The position numbers and the translations under genes are program-made. 18,389 nucleotides of DNA. Source: Nitrosotalea sp. GTDB lineage: Archaea; Thermoproteota; Nitrososphaeria; Nitrososphaerales; Nitrosopumilaceae. Shown here in pieces: positions 13,539 through 18,389 of the stretch (the first letter of the stretch is position 1; each line of letters begins with the position of its first letter). The stretch covers positions 1 to 18,389 of the forward strand of contig JAJPEA010000017.1 of assembly GCA_023252335.1 (NCBI GenBank). Direction: 5' to 3'. Under the pieces are notes generated by a model. The model saw nothing but the letters and a program-made list of their open reading frames with translations. It was not told the origin of the DNA and did no database searches.

Positions 13539-14069
13539 TTAATTTTTTGTGCACTCTATTATAATCAATTCTTCATAGAACAATTTCTTTTTTGCAGCAA
13601 TGGTAACATCAAATCCAAGAGACTCGGACAATTTTATCAGGGAATCATATTTTGCAAGAGATGAGGTAAGAAATACCATCTTGCCATTTTTTTCAAGTCT
13701 TGAACTGGCAGATTTTATTATTACACTTGGTATTTCCGTACCATCATGCAGACCATCTATTGCTGGGTCAAGCAGTTTGTCAGATGGTAGATACGGTAAA
13801 TTACATACAATCAGATCAAAACTTGCATGCACTGCATCAGCTGCATTACAGCAGATACAGTTGTCAATTGTTTCATGCGCTTTTACTAGAGCAACAGTGT
13901 TGATATCAGTTGCAACAACAAACGCAAAATTTTTGGATAAAGTATTTGCAAGAATTCCAGAACCTGTTCCAATATCAAGTGCAGACTGGCCCGTCTTGTT
14001 TTTTAAATAATCATCAAAGAAGATGGAATCCTCTGAGGGTACATAATAATTACTGGATTCTTTTTGCAA
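13539..14069 (-). CDS. HemK2/Mtq2-like protein-glutamine methyltransferase
   Basis: The 176-residue Rossmann-fold class I methyltransferase shows YYVPSEDSIFFDDYL (family pattern Y-P-x-E-D-S/T, residues 9-21), SAM-binding LDIGTGSGIL (31-40), ATDIN (53-57) and catalytic-loop NLPY (90-93). Archaeal members of this short HemK-like group, related to yeast Mtq2, methylate glutamine in the GGQ of aRF1 during translation termination. NLPY replaces the usual NPPY, a conservative change. The start is TTG 14069 inside the ksgA 3' end (20-bp overlap). It is the last gene of the rpl21e-rpoF-DUF655-ksgA operon. Confidence 0.85.
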   Translation of the reverse strand: MQKESSNYYVPSEDSIFFDDYLKNKTGQSALDIGTGSGILANTLSKNFAFVVATDINTVALVKAHETIDNCICCNAADAVHASFDLIVCNLPYLPSDKLLDPAIDGLHDGTEIPSVIIKSASSRLEKNGKMVFLTSSLAKYDSLIKLSESLGFDVTIAAKKKLFYEELIIIECTKN

Positions 14070-14751
14070 TTTCTATTATCTCACTGTCAGGCATTTCTTC
14101 TAGTCTTTTATCTGAATCAATCTCTATTCCCATTTTTTTTCCAATGTTACGTATGGTCTTTCTTTTAAATGAAAATAACTTGTTTACTGCATGTACTGTT
14201 TGACTTGGGAGTACATGTTTTGGTATAATTGATATCACAATAGAATCAACCTTTGGAGGAGGCCTAAAGTTTGTGTTTTTTACATCCATGATATTTTCAA
14301 TCTCAAGGCAATAGTTTGCAAGAACTGATATTGCCCTTCTCTCCTTACCATCTGTTTTGGCTAGCTTTTGGGCAAACTCTTTTTGGACCATTATGATGGC
14401 ACGCTTGAATTTTTTTTGAACAAGCCACTCTATTGCAGTCCTACTCTCAGAATAGGGAAGATTTGATACAAGAACTGTAAACTCGATACTTTTCTTAAAA
14501 GCATCTCCCTCTTGCAGGACTAGATTTGGTACATGAGAAAAGGCATCACGTGCCTGGGAGTATAAAAGATGGTCTTTTTCTATTGAAATTACTTGTTTTG
14601 CGTTTTGGCAGAGAAGTGGCGTCAGAATGCCTTTGCCTGTACCAATCTCCAATACAATGTCATCTTTTGTTATACCAGCAGAATCAACTATTGATTTTGC
14701 GATTGATTGTGTTATTAGAAAATGCTGCCCAAGTGACCTGCGTTTGATCAT
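14050..14751 (-). CDS. ksgA: 16S rRNA (adenine-N6) dimethyltransferase
   Basis: The 233-residue protein has the KsgA/RsmA/Dim1 hallmarks: GQHFL (8-12), SAM-binding LEIGTGKGILT (34-44), acidic E58 (ISIEKD), GDAF (82-85), NLPYSES (97-103) and RPPPKVDS near residue 175. It dimethylates two adjacent adenines in helix 45 of 16S rRNA during late small-subunit maturation. Slightly shorter than bacterial KsgA (~270). Its ATG overlaps the DUF655 stop by 4 bp (ATGA), showing translational coupling. Confidence 0.96.
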   Translation of the reverse strand: MIKRRSLGQHFLITQSIAKSIVDSAGITKDDIVLEIGTGKGILTPLLCQNAKQVISIEKDHLLYSQARDAFSHVPNLVLQEGDAFKKSIEFTVLVSNLPYSESRTAIEWLVQKKFKRAIIMVQKEFAQKLAKTDGKERRAISVLANYCLEIENIMDVKNTNFRPPPKVDSIVISIIPKHVLPSQTVHAVNKLFSFKRKTIRNIGKKMGIEIDSDKRLEEMPDSEIIEIAKRIQ

Positions 14752-15308
14752 TTTCTAACAAAGAGACTCATCCTTGTTTCTCCTGTTATCTCTTCGATGA
14801 TTCTCTTTGCAATCTGTTTTGCTGGCTCTTTTAGTCCAACTCTTTCCTGCAAGTCCTTAAAGTCTGTAAACTTTTTCTTTTCTCTTTCTTCTAGCATTGT
14901 TTTCATGTAGGTCTTTCCAATTCCAGGTATTAGCTCAAGTGCATGTATTCTTGGAGTGAGTGGTTGTGCATTATTTAGATAATCTACAAATCTTTTTTCG
15001 TTTTGCATGACAATTTTTTCTATCACTGCATTTAGTTCACTCTGTGCAGAAGATGATATGTGTTCATGTTCTAGCCTGCCAAGCACTGAGAGAATTTTTG
15101 TTCTACCTTCTTTTCCAATGTAAACTCGTTCTCCAATCTCAAATGTAGAGTTTGGTAATGCAAGCAGTTCAAGTATGGTTAGTCTCTCTTCCCCAATAGC
15201 TGTAACAATTATTCCGTCTCGTCCTCGCACAGTAGTTGATTTTCCCCTTGTGACAAAATCTAATACGTATGCGTATTCCTCATACTTCCTAGTTTGAGAA
15301 TGTTCCAA
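14748..15308 (-). CDS. DUF655 family protein with helix-hairpin-helix
   Basis: The 186-residue protein belongs to the archaeal DUF655 family. The N-terminal half is a small beta domain (YAYVLDFVTRGKST, VTAIGEERLTILELLALPN, GERVYIGKEGR). The C-terminal half (~115-175) has a helix-hairpin-helix, LELIPGIGKTYMKTML, and looks DNA/RNA-binding. The family stays encoded between rpoF and ksgA in many archaea, suggesting a role in rRNA synthesis or processing, but the activity is not established. The start is TTG 15308, 20 bp after rpoF. Confidence 0.88.
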   Translation of the reverse strand: MEHSQTRKYEEYAYVLDFVTRGKSTTVRGRDGIIVTAIGEERLTILELLALPNSTFEIGERVYIGKEGRTKILSVLGRLEHEHISSSAQSELNAVIEKIVMQNEKRFVDYLNNAQPLTPRIHALELIPGIGKTYMKTMLEEREKKKFTDFKDLQERVGLKEPAKQIAKRIIEEITGETRMSLFVRK

Positions 15309-15328
15309 GATAAACCGTACTCCTAAAC

Positions 15329-15655
15329 TTAAGAGTTCTCCTTGATTATCTTTAGCATCTTGTCGAGCGTTTCAGCAAGAATCAATTTCTTCCAACCAAA
15401 AGTAAATGCTCGCAATTCAGCTTCAGTACTTGGTAGATTATTTACAATTTCTACTGCTTCTTCTTCTTGTATACCACACTCTTTTACAAGTTGCTGCTTG
15501 AGTTTCTTTGCAGCCTTGGCATCAATTTTTGAAAATTTGGTAACATAATCATATGTCCATCTTTGAATTTGGTCCATTGATTCAGTATCAACTTTCTCCA
15601 TAATTTCTTTTACTTCTGGAATAGAAATGCCTTGTTTCTTTTTTACTTCTTCCAT
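15329..15655 (-). CDS. rpoF: DNA-directed RNA polymerase subunit F (Rpb4)
   Basis: The 108-residue protein matches archaeal Rpo4/RpoF: an N-terminal segment that packs on RpoE (ISIPEVKEIMEK), then the HRDC-like helical domain (RWTYDYVTKFSKIDAKAAKKLKQQLV, NLPSTEAELRAFTFGWK). With RpoE it forms the polymerase stalk used in initiation and termination. Its ATG follows the L21e stop with no gap (TAG then ATG). Confidence 0.95.
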   Translation of the reverse strand: MEEVKKKQGISIPEVKEIMEKVDTESMDQIQRWTYDYVTKFSKIDAKAAKKLKQQLVKECGIQEEEAVEIVNNLPSTEAELRAFTFGWKKLILAETLDKMLKIIKENS

Positions 15656-15961
15656 CTATGCAGCAACACCGAATGGTTTGATATGGTCTAATCTAGTGAT
15701 TAAGGTTTTTGGCCTGTTACCAAGATTAACTGTTAGTTTTACTGTTCTTCTACCAGTTTCTGTAACGGTTCCCACTTTACCATGATATCGTCTATGTGGC
15801 AATGCTTTGTGTTGTGATGGATCGATGATTACCAAAACTTTGTCTCCTACTGCATACTCTCTAAGTAGGAAAGATACACCTCTTACTTCCTCCTTAGTCA
15901 TGACGGATCGTGATTTATGCATAAAGCCGTGTGAACGACCCTTTGATTTCTTAGTAGCCAT
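15656..15961 (-). CDS. rpl21e: Ribosomal protein L21e
   Basis: The 101-residue basic protein has the L21e pattern: KSKGRSHGFMHKSRSVM at the start, YAVGDKVLVIIDPSQHKALPHRRYHGKVGTV in the middle, and a C-terminal LITRLDHIKPF. It is a 50S subunit component. It heads the operon through rpoF, DUF655, ksgA and the HemK2-like gene. A box A (minus TTAAATTA, 15987-15994) lies about 29 nt upstream of the ATG. Confidence 0.96.
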   Translation of the reverse strand: MATKKSKGRSHGFMHKSRSVMTKEEVRGVSFLLREYAVGDKVLVIIDPSQHKALPHRRYHGKVGTVTETGRRTVKLTVNLGNRPKTLITRLDHIKPFGVAA

Positions 15962-15986
15962 TAATCGCTAAGACTTGAGATGACCA

Positions 15987-15994
15987 TAATTTAA
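15987..15994 (-). promoter_or_regulatory. Box A of the rpl21e operon
   Basis: TTAAATTA on the minus strand, centred about 29 nt before ATG 15961. It places the transcription start a few nt upstream of the ATG. Confidence 0.55.
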
Positions 15995-16014
15995 CACTTA
16001 CTGGATATAAAGGA

Positions 16015-16046
16015 AAAATTGGACGGTATGGAAGTACTGCACTTCC
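16015..16046 (-). terminator. Hairpin plus T-run after radA
   Basis: On the minus strand a perfect 6-bp hairpin (GGAAGT/ACTTCC, 16030-16046, 5-nt loop) follows the radA stop by about 23 bp. It is followed by a T5 run near 16015-16019. This is a plausible radA terminator, although 10 nt separate stem and T-run. Confidence 0.4.
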
Positions 16047-16068
16047 ACCCGGAAACAGGATGAGGCCG

Positions 16069-17067
16069 CTATTCTTCAGCGTCTTCTTTCTTTTTCTTCT
16101 TTGTCTCATCCTCTGGGTCTGCAACACCACCTTCGGTTAGTGTGTAGAGAGCCTCTTGTTCTGGATGATGAGGACTGTCAACCATTCTGGCAATTCTCTT
16201 CTTACCTGATTTCTTGAGGTAAACACGGTATGTTGAGGCATGTGCCACAACGTTTCCTCCAACAGGTCTTGTTGGATCGCCAAAGAATTGGTCAGGTGAT
16301 GATTGGACTTGGTTTGTCGCTATTGCTGCCACATTGTATGTTTCAGCAGTTCTTGACAGCAGGTGCATGAATTTGTTCAATCTCTGTTGTCTTACAGATA
16401 GAGTGCCTCTACCTAGGAATTCTGCTCTGAAAAGGCCTACTGCCGAGTCTACAATGATTAGTTTTATTTTGTTTTCTTCAATTACAGGCCCTGCTTCTTG
16501 TAGGATTAATTCCTGATGAGCACTGTTGTATGCTCTTGCTACCATGATTCGGTCAAGAACCTTTTCTGGATCAAGACCCTTTGCTTTGGCAATTGAAACA
16601 ATTCTTTCCGGTCTGAATGTGTGCTCTGTGTCAATGTACAATACACCACCATCTAATCCACCTTCTTCTTTTGGCTTTTGGACAGTTACACATACGGTAT
16701 GGCAAAGTTGTGTCTTGCCAGCACCAAATTCACCATAAACCTCTGTTACGGCTTGTGTCTCAATTCCTCCATCAAATAAAGTATCAAGTGCGTTAGTTCC
16801 AGTTGTGATCTTTCCAATGTCTTGTCTTCTTTTGTAGATCTCAGTTGCTGTGACAAATTCTTTAGCAATTTGACCATTGTCAATTAGCTGTTGTCTTGCT
16901 TTGTTTACGAGATTTACAGCAGCATCAAGATCCATACCAGTAATTTCTGATATGTCCACTGGTCCTCTTACAACAAGATCCAATATGTTATGGATTCCTG
17001 CATCGCTTAGCTTCTTGGAAGTTACTGGGCCTACCCCATCTAGATTTTCTAATCTTAAATCGTCCAT
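16069..17067 (-). CDS. radA: DNA repair and recombination protein RadA
   Basis: The 332-residue archaeal recombinase has an N-terminal helix-hairpin-helix domain (ENLDGVGPVTSKKL, 7-20), polymerisation motif FVTA (71-74), Walker A GEFGAGKTQ (112-120), Walker B LIIVDSAVGLFRAEF (203-217), loop L1 near RQQRLNKF, ATNQVQSSPDQFFGDPTRPVGGN (250-272) including L2, and a charged Lys/Glu tail. It forms filaments on single-stranded DNA and catalyses strand exchange. Length is normal (~320-330), although the acidic/lysine tail is a little long. The promoter is palindrome-rich (see separate entry), and the gene stands alone. Confidence 0.97.
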   Translation of the reverse strand: MDDLRLENLDGVGPVTSKKLSDAGIHNILDLVVRGPVDISEITGMDLDAAVNLVNKARQQLIDNGQIAKEFVTATEIYKRRQDIGKITTGTNALDTLFDGGIETQAVTEVYGEFGAGKTQLCHTVCVTVQKPKEEGGLDGGVLYIDTEHTFRPERIVSIAKAKGLDPEKVLDRIMVARAYNSAHQELILQEAGPVIEENKIKLIIVDSAVGLFRAEFLGRGTLSVRQQRLNKFMHLLSRTAETYNVAAIATNQVQSSPDQFFGDPTRPVGGNVVAHASTYRVYLKKSGKKRIARMVDSPHHPEQEALYTLTEGGVADPEDETKKKKKEDAEE

Positions 17068-17069
17068 CT

Positions 17070-17106
17070 TACCGTATGGTACGGTACCAGTACCTAATAA
17101 AGGTAC
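17070..17106 (-). promoter_or_regulatory. radA promoter with nested palindromes
   Basis: Three overlapping inverted repeats lie here: TACCGTA/TACGGTA (17070-17076, 17080-17086), GGTAC/GTACC (17083-17087, 17090-17094) and GTACC/GGTAC (17090-17094, 17102-17106). The last one frames TAATAAA (17095-17101), i.e. box A TTTATTA on the minus strand, about 31 nt from the radA ATG. This arrangement is what a TBP-excluding repressor or a multi-site regulator would use. The symmetry is seen; regulation is inferred. Confidence 0.55.
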
Positions 17107-17170
17107 TGTTTGAAGGTTCTGTCAACTTGAGAGCACATGGATTGACAAATTCTACGTGTCAACTGTCGGC

Positions 17171-17377
17171 TCATTTACTCCTTTTTCGTCTCGGAACTAT
17201 GAACCAAAAAACCACGAATATCATTCCTAAAGTCATAGAAATACCAACAAAAACCACAGTCCATCCTACAGGAGTTAAAATATCTACATAGTTAGGAGGT
17301 TGTGCTAGGGTTAATGGTGTACGAATGAAAAGCACCAATGCCATAGTTACAAGAAATAAAGACTTGGAATTGAACAT
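17171..17377 (-). CDS. Small membrane protein with signal peptide and one C-terminal helix
   Basis: The 68-residue protein (ATG 17377; a TTG three bases earlier is possible) has an N-terminal signal-like segment (residues ~6-25, ending TLAQ), a short extracytoplasmic part (PPNYVDILTPVGW), one transmembrane helix (~38-60) and a basic end, PRRKRSK, on the cytosolic side. No family recognised; small accessory subunits of membrane complexes look like this. Confidence 0.6.
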   Translation of the reverse strand: MFNSKSLFLVTMALVLFIRTPLTLAQPPNYVDILTPVGWTVVFVGISMTLGMIFVVFWFIVPRRKRSK

Positions 17378-17380
17378 CAA

Positions 17381-17514
17381 TTAGTGTATTATTTCTTGGA
17401 CGCATTTTGAATTAATGTTTTCCATTTGTTATTTCCCATGGTGCCTATTCCACATAATTTTATTTTAAAAAATTAGGTATTGATATTAACTTACTTTTAT
17501 GAATACTACATTGC
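17381..17514. other. Divergent intergenic region between two membrane-protein genes
   Basis: AT-rich, 134 bp, presumably holding both promoters. ATTTTATTTTAAAAAATTA (17457-17475) and CTTTTATG (17493-17500) are possible plus-strand box A signals; neither is at an ideal distance from ATG 17515. No repeat seen. Confidence 0.35.
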
Positions 17515-18063
17515 ATGGTATACATCAATTCTACAAAGTACGTTCCACCCATTGTTCCAATGCATGTAGACTCGAATATTCTGATACAAGTTGATGCAAC
17601 AATAATTGCCGGGGTATTAATTTTACTCACTATTGGATCAGTTTTTCCTTTTGTTACAAATAGAAGAATTTCATTCCCATTAACTCCAGCTACTGCAGTA
17701 GGAGTGATTCTTTTCCCATTTGGGCTTTCGATCATTTGTTTGCTATATCCAGATTTAATAAATAATTCACCAATGCCCGATATTTTCGGGTTTGTTCCTT
17801 ATGCATTTGGATTTGCGTTATTTTCAACAATTATTGGATTCATTTACATGTTTTTTGTGATTATAACAATAGTACATGCTGAAGATATTATTAGCAGAAA
17901 ACGAAAAAAAATTACTTATAAAATAAGACTAGCGAATAAAATCATAAAGGTAATAAAATTTACAAGAATTTTTTCTTCAGAATATAGGAAAAGAAACAAA
18001 AAAAGAAAACTTATGATTAAGAAATATAAAAAAAATCTTCAAACAACCATCAAGGTTCTCTGA
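17515..18063 (+). CDS. Hypothetical membrane protein with very basic C-terminal tail
   Basis: The 182-residue protein has three predicted transmembrane segments (about residues 28-48, 59-78, 90-120). A cytosolic tail of ~55 residues is rich in Lys/Arg (SRKRKKITYKIRLANKIIKVIKF, RKRNKKRKLMIKKYKKN). A SVFPFVTNRR turn and SPMPDIFGFVPYAFGF are the most distinctive parts; I do not recognise the family. The gene is more AT-rich and adenine-biased at its 3' end and lies next to transposase debris, so it may be a strain-specific gene. Confidence 0.6.
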   Translation: MVYINSTKYVPPIVPMHVDSNILIQVDATIIAGVLILLTIGSVFPFVTNRRISFPLTPATAVGVILFPFGLSIICLLYPDLINNSPMPDIFGFVPYAFGFALFSTIIGFIYMFFVIITIVHAEDIISRKRKKITYKIRLANKIIKVIKFTRIFSSEYRKRNKKRKLMIKKYKKNLQTTIKVL

Positions 18064-18099
18064 AATACTGTCATATTTTTCTCAGATATTAGCCAAGTA

Positions 18100-18389
18100 T
18101 TACCCTAATCGTCTCAGGCACAGGATCAAGTAATCCTTCCTTTTGTTCTTTCTCTCTATATTCCTAAATTCACTGTTCATTCGCTCCATTTTGTTATTGT
18201 TCATATCGCCTCGAAAATGGATATTTCATATGTGTAATGTTCGCTTTTCTCTATTGATTTCCCAAAATTCCTTGCGATATACTTCAGAATAGGAAGTAAT
18301 CCATCAGTGATTATGACTTTTGGCAGTTGGAGAGTAATTATTCGGATTTTTCACCATTTGATAAATAACGTTCATCTAGGAATGCTATT
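18100..18389 (-). pseudogene. Decayed 3' end of a DDE transposase gene (runs off right edge)
   Basis: Read on the minus strand, 18201-18352 encodes IRITLQLPKVIITDGLLPILKYIARNFG...HYTYEISIFEAI and stops. One frame over, 18100-18204 encodes MNNNKMERMNSEFRNIERKNKRKDYLILCLRRLG and stops. Together they follow the DDE transposase pattern P-x-x-I-x-TDGL ... NNxMERxNxxxR(x)R, where the Asp of TDGL and the Glu of MER are catalytic positions. Another frame break lies further upstream (an IAFLDERYLSNGEKSE-like segment near 18340-18388). At least one, probably two, frame breaks make it non-functional. Terminal inverted repeats are not visible inside the window. Confidence 0.75.

Noticed and set aside
1..18389. 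CRISPR array, rRNA genes or a replication origin
   Set aside because: No regularly spaced direct repeats, no rRNA sequence, and no origin-like repeat cluster or orc1/cdc6 gene was seen.

Overview
The window comes from an ammonia-oxidising thaumarchaeon (Nitrososphaerota), most like the Nitrosopumilus/Nitrosarchaeum group. The evidence is the first ~80 residues of archaeal AmoA at the left edge, two thaumarchaeal cupredoxins, a PEFG-type C-terminal anchor, archaeal TFB, RadA, L21e and Rpb4, an AT-rich composition, and archaeal box A promoters. Most of those boxes sit 25-32 nt from the start codon, so most transcripts look leaderless or nearly so.

Left part (1-2870), ammonia-oxidation neighbourhood. 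The 5' end of amoA runs off the left edge on the minus strand. Its TATA box is framed by a perfect 7+7 palindrome. About 75 bp further upstream is a double-stem inverted repeat followed by seven T on the amoA strand, which may be a small RNA or an attenuator. On the plus strand follow an SRPBCC/START-fold gene abutting a TFB-type transcription factor with no spacer, then a membrane-anchored plastocyanin-like protein. The SRPBCC and plastocyanin-like genes share an identical 18-bp element 7 bp upstream of an identical box A, so they are probably co-regulated.

Middle part (3152-7465), a three-gene cassette: a BioD-like P-loop protein, an ABC exporter, and an M14 zinc carboxypeptidase. They are spaced 16 bp apart and overlapped by 4 bp. 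The cassette looks richer in G+C than its surroundings and suggests processing and export, or import-coupled turnover, of an unidentified peptide or amide. Next come a small secreted protein with an N-glycosylation-sequon tail (7551-7994) and an overlapping pair, a thaumarchaeal hypothetical protein and a SirB1/TPR protein (8102-10107).

Right part (10097-17067), mainly housekeeping: a coiled-coil mini-protein, a zinc-ribbon mini-protein, tRNA-Ser(GCU), a metallophosphoesterase, and an NAD-type isocitrate dehydrogenase. A PEFG-anchored cupredoxin that has lost most copper ligands follows. Then comes the conserved archaeal operon rpl21e-rpoF-DUF655-ksgA-HemK2-like methyltransferase (transcribed right to left), and radA with a palindrome-rich promoter. 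The right end has two small membrane proteins and the decayed 3' end of a DDE transposase gene, cut by the window edge.
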